NCBI GenBank assembly: GCA_001817055.1
Contig: MHHP01000013.1
Span: 1-12,245 of the forward strand
Length of the DNA: 12,245 bases
DNA from: Candidatus Andersenbacteria bacterium RIFCSPHIGHO2_02_FULL_45_11
Lineage (GTDB): Bacteria > Patescibacteriota > Andersenbacteria > UBA10190
Direction: 5' to 3'
Positions 1 through 6,027 of the stretch are shown here, piece by piece. The position numbers and the translations under genes are program-made. Under the pieces are notes generated by a model. That model ran no database searches, was not told the DNA's origin, and saw only the letters and a program-made list of their open reading frames with translations. Every line of letters begins with the position of its first letter. Within the stretch, counting starts at the first letter, position 1.

Positions 1-1458
1 TTACTGGAATATATTGCTCGTACGAAGAAGCCAATGATCGTATCTACGGGAATGGCGGTCCAAGACGAAATAGATGCTGGTGTGGAATTTATCAAAACCC
101 TTGGAGTACAGTTTGCGATCCTGCATTGTAACAGTACGTACCCAGCTCCGTTTGATGAAATCAATTTGAGATACATGGATACTCTGAACAAGTATGGTGT
201 TCCAGTAGGATACTCCGGACATGAGCGCGGTATTGCAGTTTCCATCGGCGCCGTTGCCAGGGGTGCAACCATTATTGAACGGCATATTACGGTAGATAAA
301 AACCTTGATGGCCCTGACCATAAGGCATCTCTTTTGACTGATGAATTTAAGGCTATGGTAGATGGTATTCGTGAAGTGGAGCGAGCAGTAGGAAAAGCAG
401 AAAAGAGTTTATCGCGCGGCGAGATTATGAATCGAGAACTTCTTGGAAAAAGCGTTGTTGCAAAAGTCTTTATTGCTGACGGCACTGTTATTACTCGCGA
501 TATGCTGACTACAAAAAGCCCTGCAAAGGGCTTGTCTCCCCAGCGCATGGACGAAGCAGTGGGTATTACGGCAGCTCGCGATATCCCAGCGGGAGATGCT
601 CTTACGGAAGATGATCTTACAGCTTCAACGATTACGTCGTCATTTTCTTCCGAAGACATTGCATGGAAATGGGGGCCAGTAGTGCGATGGAAAGACTTTG
701 AATCATATTTGCAATACAAGCCAGATCTGTTCGAATTTCATTTAAGCGATAAGGATTTGGATGAGGAAATTCCGCATGGGAAGTGGAATCAAGAGGTTGT
801 TGTGCATGCTCCAGAATATATGAAGCGTGTGTACTTGAATCCTGCGTCTGAAGATCCTGATGAGCGCAAGGCAACGATCGCGATTTTGCAGCGAAGTGTC
901 GATGTTGCTCGCCGTTTGGGAGAATCATTCCAGGGCACACCAAAGTTTATTATTCATCCTGGTGGTATTACCCTCACCAAGTCTGACCATCCTGCCCAGC
1001 TACTCGAGCTATTTGCAGATACGTTATCACAGCTCAAAACAGATGGCGTTGATGTTCTGCCGGAAAATTTACCGCCACGCCCCTGGGTGTTTGGTGGTGA
1101 GTGGGTAACCAACATTTTTATGCTAGTTGATGAGATAGAGGAGTTTTTGAAACATACAGGGTACAGTATGTGCTTTGATACATCTCATGCAGCGCTCTCC
1201 TGCAACGCATACGGAGAAGACTTGGTGGAAATGACGCGTCGCCTTACGCCATATATTCGACATCTGCATGTTGCTGATGGAAGTGGTACCGGAGAAGAAG
1301 GGTTGCAGGTAGGGCAAGGAACGGTTGATTTTGCACAGGTGCTAGCTCCTCTTGCTGGGTATAAAGAAACGATGGTTCCCGAAATCTGGCAGGGGCATTT
1401 GCATGGTGGAAAAGGATTTCTGCAGGCAATGGAGCATTTGAAGCAGTACATGAAATAA
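1..1458 (+). CDS. neuB: NeuB-type nonulosonic acid synthase fused to a xylose-isomerase-like TIM barrel (5' partial)
   Basis: The frame is open from base 1, so the N-terminus lies outside the window. The first ~140 codons are the C-terminal part of a NeuB barrel, which condenses phosphoenolpyruvate with a hexosamine to make a sialic-type acid. Visible signatures are PMIVSTGMA, HCNSTYPAP, GYSGHERG, ERHIT and GPDHKASL; the wording is close to animal NANS as well as bacterial NeuB. An SAF (antifreeze-like) domain follows, about bases 430-620 (LGKSVVAKVFIADGTVIT). From about base 640 to the stop there is a second complete domain of the AP-endonuclease-2/xylose-isomerase-like family. Its likely metal-site motifs are VVVHAPEY, HPGG, ENLP, FDTSHA, HLHVADG, GQGTVDF and EIWQGH. 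That family includes sugar(-phosphate) isomerases and epimerases, so I infer that the barrel processes a precursor or related sugar. The methyltransferase gene follows after 14 bases. The domain calls are firm; the exact sugar is unknown. Confidence 0.92.
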   Translation, partial: LLEYIARTKKPMIVSTGMAVQDEIDAGVEFIKTLGVQFAILHCNSTYPAPFDEINLRYMDTLNKYGVPVGYSGHERGIAVSIGAVARGATIIERHITVDKNLDGPDHKASLLTDEFKAMVDGIREVERAVGKAEKSLSRGEIMNRELLGKSVVAKVFIADGTVITRDMLTTKSPAKGLSPQRMDEAVGITAARDIPAGDALTEDDLTASTITSSFSSEDIAWKWGPVVRWKDFESYLQYKPDLFEFHLSDKDLDEEIPHGKWNQEVVVHAPEYMKRVYLNPASEDPDERKATIAILQRSVDVARRLGESFQGTPKFIIHPGGITLTKSDHPAQLLELFADTLSQLKTDGVDVLPENLPPRPWVFGGEWVTNIFMLVDEIEEFLKHTGYSMCFDTSHAALSCNAYGEDLVEMTRRLTPYIRHLHVADGSGTGEEGLQVGQGTVDFAQVLAPLAGYKETMVPEIWQGHLHGGKGFLQAMEHLKQYMK

Positions 1459-1460
1459 CA

Positions 1461-1466
1461 TACGCT
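1461..1466 (+). promoter_or_regulatory. TAnnnT box (TACGCT) for a leaderless start of the methyltransferase
   Basis: TACGCT ends exactly 6 bases before the ATG at 1473 and no Shine-Dalgarno is present. Similar boxes precede many genes in this window at 5-7 bases, which fits a -10 element firing directly onto the start codon. As a single site it is weak. Confidence 0.4.
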
Positions 1467-1472
1467 TGCACT

Positions 1473-2261
1473 ATGATCTCTATTTATAAATATGACCGTC
1501 CCGGATTCGATCGCGCAAAGACATGGAGCGATCGTTATCGTACTATGTATGCAAGTGAAAAAACATTTGGAGATTACGAGCAGCAGTCGTTTTGGCCGGA
1601 ACTCAAAAGGCTTTTACAGAAAGACGGTGCTTACTTAGATGTGGGATGCGGGATCGGCGGCTGGGTACTGTTTTTGAATGAATTTGGATACAAGACGGAC
1701 GGGATTGATTCAAATTCCGGAGCTATTCGTGCAATGTCTGAGTATGATCCAGATCTATCGTTAAAGATTGCGAGTACCAGCGCGATTCCATACAAGAACG
1801 AGCAGTTCGACGGCGTCCTCTCTATTGGCTCTCTAGAATATTCAGAAGGGGAAGTGGAAACATCATTGCGCGAGATGTATCGAGTCACAAAATCCGGAGG
1901 GTTTGTATGTATCGAAGTTCCTCTCGCCAATACACTACGTCGTATATTTTATATTCCGCTTAAAAAACTAGAAGGTATGCTGAAGCCAGGAAGCCAAACG
2001 CCAACATTTGTATATTACTTATTCGGTCAGGATGAGTTTGTGCAGCTTGTTGAGAATGCAGGATTTTCTGTTGAAGTTGTTCTGCCTCATGACCTACCTG
2101 ACGCTAAAAGCCATTTTGGCCTCTACTCTAATTGGCTGTTTTTACGTGGCGCAAAGCCATATGAGCTCAATATTCTTGGGCGATTGATCAAAGTGATTTG
2201 TAACGGAATTTCTCCCTGGATTGCATCTACTGGAATTGCCCTGATTGCGAAGAAGGGATAA
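1473..2261 (+). CDS. Class I SAM-dependent methyltransferase
   Basis: A 262-residue Rossmann-fold methyltransferase of the Methyltransf_11 type. Motif I, which binds S-adenosylmethionine, is DVGCGIGG at residues 56-63. The acidic end of strand 2 is GIDSN, followed by FDGVLSIGSLEY (motif IV region) and a post-motif SGGFVCIEVP. The C-terminal ~100 residues carry family-variable elements (LKKLEGMLKPG, FGQDEFVQLVENAGF), as in small-molecule, lipid or sugar methyltransferases. There is no signal peptide; the last residues (ISPWIASTGIALIAKKG) are mildly hydrophobic. It lies 14 bases after the NeuB fusion gene on the same strand, so methylation of the nonulosonic acid or of its carrier glycan is a reasonable inference, but the sequence does not reveal the substrate. 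ATG 1473 is chosen because it is the first ATG in frame and has a TAnnnT box at the usual distance. Confidence 0.85.
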   Translation: MISIYKYDRPGFDRAKTWSDRYRTMYASEKTFGDYEQQSFWPELKRLLQKDGAYLDVGCGIGGWVLFLNEFGYKTDGIDSNSGAIRAMSEYDPDLSLKIASTSAIPYKNEQFDGVLSIGSLEYSEGEVETSLREMYRVTKSGGFVCIEVPLANTLRRIFYIPLKKLEGMLKPGSQTPTFVYYLFGQDEFVQLVENAGFSVEVVLPHDLPDAKSHFGLYSNWLFLRGAKPYELNILGRLIKVICNGISPWIASTGIALIAKKG

Positions 2262-2283
2262 TGTTTTACCTTTCGACGGCCAT

Positions 2284-2349
2284 TCCCCTCACCCCAACCC
2301 TCTCCCCAACTTGATACCTTGCCTACGGGCAAGGGAAAAAGGGAGAGGG
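2284..2349. repeat. G/C-rich inverted repeat between convergent genes
   Basis: This lies between the convergent stops of the methyltransferase (2261) and the SDR (2362). The outer arms ccctctccc (2298-2306) and gggagaggg (2341-2349) are perfect complements. An inner perfect stem ccttgcc/ggcaagg (2317-2323 and 2328-2334) has loop tacg. A C-rich lead-in (cccctcaccccaa) precedes it. The layout, a nested palindrome in a C/G-strand-biased block, resembles REP- or MITE-like intergenic repeats found in many bacteria. It could act as a two-way transcription stop, although there is no T-run. It differs in sequence from the 111-bp repeats at 5291 and 8388. Confidence 0.7.
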
Positions 2350-2361
2350 CGGTAGAAGGGA

Positions 2362-3099
2362 TTACCACGCGGTCCAGCCGCCATCTACGACGAGGTTTGC
2401 GCCGGTCATGTAGCTTGATGCATCGGATGCAAGGAATACCAGCGGACCTCCGACATCATCTGGATTTGCCATTCTGCCAAGCGGTGTTCGGGCTCCGTAT
2501 CTGTCGATAAAGTCTTTTCCGTGTTCTTTAAATACTCCGCCAAGCGTAAGAGTGTTTACTCGGATGTTTTGTTTGCCATATGTTGTTGCTAAAAACTTTG
2601 TGAGCATTACGACGCCACCCTTTGTAATAAAGTAATCAACAGGCTTTTGTGTGCCATTCGGATAGATACTTTGGTCTGGTCCAACCATCCCATAGATAGA
2701 CGATACGTTGATGATATTTCCTGATTTTTGAGCAAGCATGTGGCGAATCGCTTCTTGCGCAACAAGCGTGTATCCCAATAGATTTACATCGAGACTTTTG
2801 CGAATTAATTCTTCGGGATAATTCTCAAATAGTTTTGCATTCTGATCTGCGTTGCCATCAAACTTTGGATCAATCGCCGCGTTATTCACTACAACGTCAA
2901 TTCGACTGCGCGTTGCAAGTATATCTGAAAATGCCGTTCTGATAGACTCTGTGCTCGTTACGTCCATCTGCACATCTGCGTCCGGGTGTATGTCGCCCGT
3001 AATTACGGTTGCTCCTGCGGCTGTAAGCGCTTGTGAAAAATACTCACCTAAAAACCCTTTACCACCCGTTATGAGAATTATTTTATTTTTGAGATCCAT
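2362..3099 (-). CDS. Short-chain dehydrogenase/reductase, PtmA-like, nonulosonic acid locus
   Basis: A complete 245-residue NAD(P)-dependent SDR. The cofactor motif is TGGKGFLG (11-18, the TGxxGxxG form) with GDI at the end of strand 2. The NNAA motif is at 72-75, Asn106 lies in DVNLLG, the serine region is NVSS (131-134), and the catalytic Tyr156 and Lys160 are in YFITK. The C-terminus DGGWTAW is typical of classical SDRs. The 13-residue segment between the Ser loop and the Tyr (PDQSIYPNGTQKP) resembles SDRs of flagellin or surface sugar loci such as PtmA; this is recalled similarity, not a search. It is the last gene of a minus-strand set with the AKR and YhcH-like genes, 9 bases after the AKR stop. 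I infer oxidation or reduction of a sugar intermediate. ATG 3099 places the glycine motif at the normal distance. Confidence 0.88.
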   Translation of the reverse strand: MDLKNKIILITGGKGFLGEYFSQALTAAGATVITGDIHPDADVQMDVTSTESIRTAFSDILATRSRIDVVVNNAAIDPKFDGNADQNAKLFENYPEELIRKSLDVNLLGYTLVAQEAIRHMLAQKSGNIINVSSIYGMVGPDQSIYPNGTQKPVDYFITKGGVVMLTKFLATTYGKQNIRVNTLTLGGVFKEHGKDFIDRYGARTPLGRMANPDDVGGPLVFLASDASSYMTGANLVVDGGWTAW

Positions 3100-3105
3100 G
3101 TGGTA

Positions 3106-3111
3106 AGTCTA
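3106..3111 (-). promoter_or_regulatory. TAnnnT box (TAGACT) before the SDR
   Basis: On the minus strand TAGACT ends 6 bases before the SDR ATG. Its TAG is also the stop codon of the AKR gene, so part of the match may be coincidental; read-through from the upstream gene would also serve the SDR. Confidence 0.25.
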
Positions 3112-4011
3112 CTTGGGCCACTTTGCAGGGTCAACCTGAAGCGGATCAGTAAATCCAAGCTTTTCACATTGCGCGATCACTTCTTGGGGTAGTGGTTCTC
3201 GCTCGGCGGCCCGTATTGCCGACTCTAGATGCTCTGGTTTTATAGTGCCGATAAGAACAGTGGAGATAGCTGGGTTAGATGCTGCGAATCGGATCGCAAG
3301 CTCAGGTAGGGAAATTCCAAGAGTAGTTGCAATTTTTTCTGCTTTGTCCGCAGCTTCTTTGAGTGGCGTAAGGTTAGCATGCAAATGTACTCGGCCAGGA
3401 CTTAAGGCGCCTTTTAATAATACGGAGCGATTTAAGACTGCGATTCCTTTTTCTTGCGCACCAGGAAGAACGCGAGCTGCCATTCTCTGGTCGAGAATAC
3501 TGTATGCGATTTGGATTGTTTCAAAAAAGCCTGTCTCAATAGCTGCAAGTGCAGCCTCTTCTCCTCGAGTCGATACGCCAACATGCTGAACCTTCTGCTC
3601 GTCTTTGAGTTTCTGTATAATCTCAATAATTTCCGAAAAATCAGTATAGTCCTCGCGTTCATTGTGGAACTGCACAAGCTGGAGCGATTCTTGCTGCAGC
3701 TTCTTGCGGCTTGTATCAATATCTTCTCGTATGCGCATTTCTAATTCTTTTCCATGTAAGTCTGGTTCTTGCTGTAAAAACTGTCCGCACTTCGTGCCAA
3801 CAATGACATTGTCTTGCATTCCAATTCCTGATTTTCCGATTCTCTCTTCCGCTACGCCATACCCGCGTGCGGTATCAATATAGGTAACCCCCATTTCTAC
3901 AGCTGATTTCAAGATATGTTCAGCTTCTTGATTAGAGGGAAGAGTTGTTGCGCCAATCCCATACGGAAGGCCAATTTCTACGGTACCAAGTCCAATGCGA
4001 GAAAAATTCAT
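3109..4011 (-). CDS. Aldo/keto reductase
   Basis: A 300-residue (beta/alpha)8 aldo/keto reductase. The full catalytic tetrad can be placed: Asp46 (YIDTA), Tyr51 (GYG), Lys74 (GTKCG) and His116 (QFHNE). The C-terminal cofactor region has VLIGTIKPEHLESAI, the usual NADPH-binding signature of the family. Length and start fit the family, which normally opens with a GLGT motif (here GLGTVEIGLPYG). The start codon overlaps the stop of the YhcH-like gene in ATGA (4008-4011), which implies translational coupling. The SDR follows 9 bases later. The substrate is unknown. From context it should be a sugar aldehyde or ketone in nonulosonic acid metabolism, possibly working in sequence with the SDR. Confidence 0.9.
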   Translation of the reverse strand: MNFSRIGLGTVEIGLPYGIGATTLPSNQEAEHILKSAVEMGVTYIDTARGYGVAEERIGKSGIGMQDNVIVGTKCGQFLQQEPDLHGKELEMRIREDIDTSRKKLQQESLQLVQFHNEREDYTDFSEIIEIIQKLKDEQKVQHVGVSTRGEEAALAAIETGFFETIQIAYSILDQRMAARVLPGAQEKGIAVLNRSVLLKGALSPGRVHLHANLTPLKEAADKAEKIATTLGISLPELAIRFAASNPAISTVLIGTIKPEHLESAIRAAEREPLPQEVIAQCEKLGFTDPLQVDPAKWPK

Positions 4012-4466
4012 AGAAGTGATGCCTTTATTTTTACCACAACTTTTTGTACGGTTTTATTTGTACCATCTGTCACTTTCGGCATATGTAGTTCGCCAGGAAA
4101 AAAGATAGCAAACGACTTGGGTTGCATTGTGACATTGCTTGATTGTTTTGGTGGTAAAAATAACTGGTAGTCTTTTTCTGTATCAAAGGGCGTTTTTTTA
4201 GCTAATACTCCTATAGGTGAATGGCAAATTATCTCGCCTCCCGAAAGACAGTAATGCAGATCAATATATTCCTTATGTACTTCAAATACTCCCTCGGATT
4301 CGGGCATTGTTGTGGCTGTGTGAATATTCGCGTACATATCGCGCCCTATAATCTCATGTTCACCATCGGAAAGTTGTTGTGCGTTCTGTGTAATCCATGA
4401 AAATGCTCGCTGCCATACAGGACTAGCAAGCTCTTCTGGAATGGTTGGATATTGCCCAAAAATCAT
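4008..4466 (-). CDS. YhcH/YjgK/YiaL family protein (DUF386)
   Basis: A 152-residue cupin-like protein of the YhcH/EbgC family. The diagnostic stretches are HKEYIDLHYCLSGGE (64-78) and FFPGELHMP (122-130), whose His64, Glu126 and His128 correspond to the usual metal-binding set. E. coli YhcH belongs to the sialic acid (nan) regulon and has been proposed to act on N-glycolylneuraminate or as a sugar isomerase/epimerase; the exact reaction is not settled. Here it is the first gene of the minus-strand operon with the AKR and SDR and is divergent from neuA, so a job in handling a nonulosonic acid or its hexosamine precursor is likely. The start is ATG 4466, 22 bases from the neuA start. Confidence 0.85.
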   Translation of the reverse strand: MIFGQYPTIPEELASPVWQRAFSWITQNAQQLSDGEHEIIGRDMYANIHTATTMPESEGVFEVHKEYIDLHYCLSGGEIICHSPIGVLAKKTPFDTEKDYQLFLPPKQSSNVTMQPKSFAIFFPGELHMPKVTDGTNKTVQKVVVKIKASLL

Positions 4467-4472
4467 ATTCCT

Positions 4473-4478
4473 AGTGTA
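4473..4478 (-). promoter_or_regulatory. TAnnnT box (TACACT) driving the YhcH-AKR-SDR operon
   Basis: TACACT ends 6 bases before the YhcH ATG (spacer aggaat). The whole divergent gap is 22 bases, too short for a 5' untranslated region, so a leaderless transcript is the simplest reading. It overlaps the neuA box on the other strand by two bases. Confidence 0.45.
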
Positions 4479-4482
4479 TCAT
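4477..4482 (+). promoter_or_regulatory. TAnnnT box (TATCAT) driving neuA
   Basis: TATCAT ends 6 bases before ATG 4489 (spacer gggcgt). It supports 4489 over the upstream ATG at 4441, which would lie inside the divergent YhcH coding region. Confidence 0.45.
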
Positions 4483-4488
4483 GGGCGT

Positions 4489-5283
4489 ATGACAAGCAAA
4501 CCTAACCCTAAACGAGAGCCTGTAAACGTCGTTGCTATTATTCCTGCGAGGGCGGGGCAGCAGAGCATCCCGTATAAGAATTTACAGAAATTAGGCGGAA
4601 AAACACTGTTAGAGTGGGCGATTGAAGTAGCGTTTGAAGCAGAGTCTGTAGATGCAGTTGTAGTTTCCACCGAAGATCCTATGGTCGCAGCAGAAGCAAA
4701 AAAGCTCGGAGCACTTGTTGCGCCTCGTCCGACGGAATATGCGCAGCCTACGAGTAGCGATGCAGGTTTTTATACCCATGCTGTTACGTGGATGGAAGAA
4801 GAATTCGGATGGACTCCGGAATTCTTGGTTAACTTACGGCCAACCAGCCCACTTCGATTCGCAAAAGACATTGATCACATGGTTGAACACATAAAGAGTT
4901 CAGATGCAGACGGACTCAAGAGTGTTGTTCCAAGTCCGCTGCATCCATATAAGATGTGGCAAATTGAGGGTGATGGTTTGGTCGGCTCATCGGGCAGGTT
5001 ATTGCCTGTGTTTTATAATGAATATCGGCAGATACATGGGCCAGATCAGCCCCGCCAAAAAATTCAACAAATGTTCCCAGTTTTTTTCCAGGATGGTCAG
5101 GTTGATATCACTCGAAGAAAATTTATTCTCCGGCCTGAATGCCTGGAGCAAGAAAATGTCTGGGGTAATAACTTGCATGGGTTTGTTTTAGATCCTCGTA
5201 CCAGTACTGATTTGGACGAACCTGCTGACTTTATTCGTGCTGAAAAGATTTACGAAGAAATGCAGAACGAACGAGGGGAGTAG
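4489..5283 (+). CDS. neuA: CMP-nonulosonic acid synthetase (acylneuraminate cytidylyltransferase)
   Basis: A 264-residue nucleotidyltransferase that would join CTP and the NeuB product to give a CMP-activated sugar for glycosyltransferases. The N-terminal CTP-binding loop is IPARAGQQSIPYKN (18-31), followed by LRPTSPLR (116-123) and the metal-site segment DLDEPADF (241-248). The usual G-S-K of the first loop is G-Q-Q here, a variant worth noting. An upstream in-frame ATG at 4441 would add 16 residues (VGYCPKII...) lying inside the divergent YhcH gene; the conserved strand VVAIIPAR begins close to the ATG at 4489 and the TAnnnT box fits it, so I prefer 4489. The product could handle Neu5Ac, legionaminate or pseudaminate. 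A 111-bp repeat begins 8 bases after the stop. Confidence 0.9.
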   Translation: MTSKPNPKREPVNVVAIIPARAGQQSIPYKNLQKLGGKTLLEWAIEVAFEAESVDAVVVSTEDPMVAAEAKKLGALVAPRPTEYAQPTSSDAGFYTHAVTWMEEEFGWTPEFLVNLRPTSPLRFAKDIDHMVEHIKSSDADGLKSVVPSPLHPYKMWQIEGDGLVGSSGRLLPVFYNEYRQIHGPDQPRQKIQQMFPVFFQDGQVDITRRKFILRPECLEQENVWGNNLHGFVLDPRTSTDLDEPADFIRAEKIYEEMQNERGE

Positions 5284-5290
5284 GGGTGTA

Positions 5291-5401
5291 ATTTCCTCCC
5301 CTCATATGAGGGGAGGCGACCTGCCTGCCGGCAGGCAGGGGTGGGGTCGAACGCGCGTACGCACCCCCTCTCGCTCCCCCTTATCCAAGGGGGAGAAATA
5401 C
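5291..5401. repeat. 111-bp multi-palindrome repeat, copy A
   Basis: Identical to copy B at 8388-8498 except for two bases (5304 a/g and 5385 c/t), in the same orientation. It holds three palindromes: a perfect 22-bp one at 5295-5316, a perfect 20-bp one at 5320-5339 (CCTGCCTGCC and its complement), and a 9-bp stem with a 4-base loop at 5374-5395 (ctccccctt/aagggggag). It fills the gap between the convergent neuA and the PCP_red-like gene, ending 3 bases before the latter's stop codon. It has no coding capacity of its own. The stems could stop transcription from both sides; the element looks like a short non-autonomous or REP-like repeat. Confidence 0.93.
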
Positions 5402-5404
5402 GTT

Positions 5405-5728
5405 CTATTTGATCTCCTTTTCCAAATCCTTAAGTCCTTCAGGGCCCTTCTTTGCCGCTTCTTCAACTTTTTTGCGCATATTTTCTGGAAGGCGCGACAT
5501 GAGGCCATTCATTAAGTCTTCGGGCGATACGCTCGTTTTGCCTGCGTTTCGTGCGTATTCTTCCGCTGCTTGCTGAAGTTGCCGCTTTACTTGCTGCTTC
5601 ATAACTCCTGGCACAGGAGCTTGTGCCACGGCTTGCTGCAATGCTTGTGTGGCGGATGCGTCCCATCGCATTGATTCGTTGTCGGTTGTAGGTTCTTCTT
5701 TTGACTTCTTTTTGAATAGTGAAAACAT
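5405..5728 (-). CDS. Small stand-alone PCP_red-like domain protein
   Basis: A 107-residue, highly charged soluble protein. An N-terminal basic stretch (MFSLFKKKSK) leads to residues 20-77, which read like the PCP_red domain (the small helical domain at the C-terminus of light-independent protochlorophyllide reductase subunit B): a Trp at 22 (MRWDASATQAL), then VPGVMKQQVKRQLQQAAEEYAR, then SVSPEDLMNGLM. The remaining ~30 residues are a charged helix (LPENMRKKVEEAAKKG). No other reductase part is present, so photosynthesis is not implied; in this form the domain is probably a small helical module of unknown role. The assignment is by pattern memory only. The start ATG 5728 has a TAnnnT box at 7 bases, just past the terminator of the upstream zinc-ribbon gene. 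Confidence 0.7.
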   Translation of the reverse strand: MFSLFKKKSKEEPTTDNESMRWDASATQALQQAVAQAPVPGVMKQQVKRQLQQAAEEYARNAGKTSVSPEDLMNGLMSRLPENMRKKVEEAAKKGPEGLKDLEKEIK

Positions 5729-5735
5729 GGTCGTA

Positions 5736-5741
5736 AGTGTA
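5736..5741 (-). promoter_or_regulatory. TAnnnT box (TACACT) before the PCP_red-like gene
   Basis: On the minus strand TACACT ends 7 bases before the ATG. It sits directly after the terminator at 5744-5776, so the gene would need its own promoter in these 15 bases. The same hexamer precedes the YhcH gene. Confidence 0.45.
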
Positions 5742-5743
5742 CA

Positions 5744-5776
5744 ACAAAAAACCCACTATAAAAGTGGGTTTTTTGT
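5744..5776. terminator. Bidirectional intrinsic terminator
   Basis: A perfect 14-bp inverted repeat (acaaaaaacccact / agtgggttttttgt) with a 5-base loop (ataaa). The A/T ends supply a run of T on either strand, so it can stop transcription from both sides. On the minus strand it lies 19 bases after the stop of the zinc-ribbon gene. Confidence 0.88.
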
Positions 5777-5795
5777 ATTTCGAAAATAACTAACA

Positions 5796-5921
5796 CTACG
5801 CTGCTGGAGCGTCTGTGCCTTCTGTGCTAGGAGCCGCTGGTGCTGCTGCGCATGCTGCGCACAATCCTGCTTCGTTTACTTCAGCGTTTTCTGTTCCACA
5901 TCCTGTGCATGTTCCGATCAT
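5796..5921 (-). CDS. 41-aa zinc-ribbon small protein
   Basis: A short gene that ordinary length cut-offs miss. The minus strand encodes 41 residues from ATG 5921 to TAG 5796. The protein starts MIGTCTGCGTENAEV and continues NEAGLCAACAAA, giving two CxxC pairs (Cys5/Cys8 and Cys21/Cys24) that would bind one zinc ion. An Ala/Pro/Ser/Thr-rich tail of about 17 residues follows. Three things support it being real: a perfect Shine-Dalgarno 8 bases before the ATG, the clean CxxC pair spacing, and an intrinsic terminator right after the stop. Function is unknown. Zinc ribbons of this size bind nucleic acid or protein partners, or are minimal rubredoxin-like folds. Confidence 0.82.
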   Translation of the reverse strand: MIGTCTGCGTENAEVNEAGLCAACAAAPAAPSTEGTDAPAA

Positions 5922-5925
5922 AGAA

Positions 5926-5936
5926 ATCACCTCCTT
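5926..5936 (-). promoter_or_regulatory. Perfect Shine-Dalgarno for the zinc-ribbon gene
   Basis: The minus strand reads AAGGAGGTGAT, complementary over 11 bases to the usual 3' end of 16S rRNA, with its AGGAGG core 8 bases before ATG 5921. It is the only strong ribosome binding site in the window, which sets this gene apart as highly translated. Confidence 0.88.
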
Positions 5937-6027
5937 CTATAGGTTATAAAGTAGCTTGTCGTGTTTTAAGCATACCTGGCTTGCTAGTGTTTGCATATAC
6001 TACACGCGTATTGTAGATTTACTCGTT

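Noticed and set aside
4441..4488. Earlier in-frame ATG for neuA at 4441, adding 16 residues
   Set aside because: It lies inside the divergent YhcH coding region, the added residues (VGYCPKIIFLVYHGR) fit no part of the family, and the TAnnnT box fits ATG 4489.
5284..5404. CRISPR-like array from the palindromic repeats
   Set aside because: There are only single copies 3.1 kb apart, with no spacer-repeat rhythm and no cas genes.
5237..5515. Open frames on both strands across the 111-bp repeats (also at 8237-8506)
   Set aside because: They are read out of the repeat and give the same repeat-encoded peptide at both copies on the minus strand; no start context or domain supports a gene.
5956..6027. 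TTG start at 5956 for the small membrane protein before efp
   Set aside because: The extra 24 residues are unlike the rest and overlap a probable promoter; ATG 6028 gives a compact signal-anchor protein.
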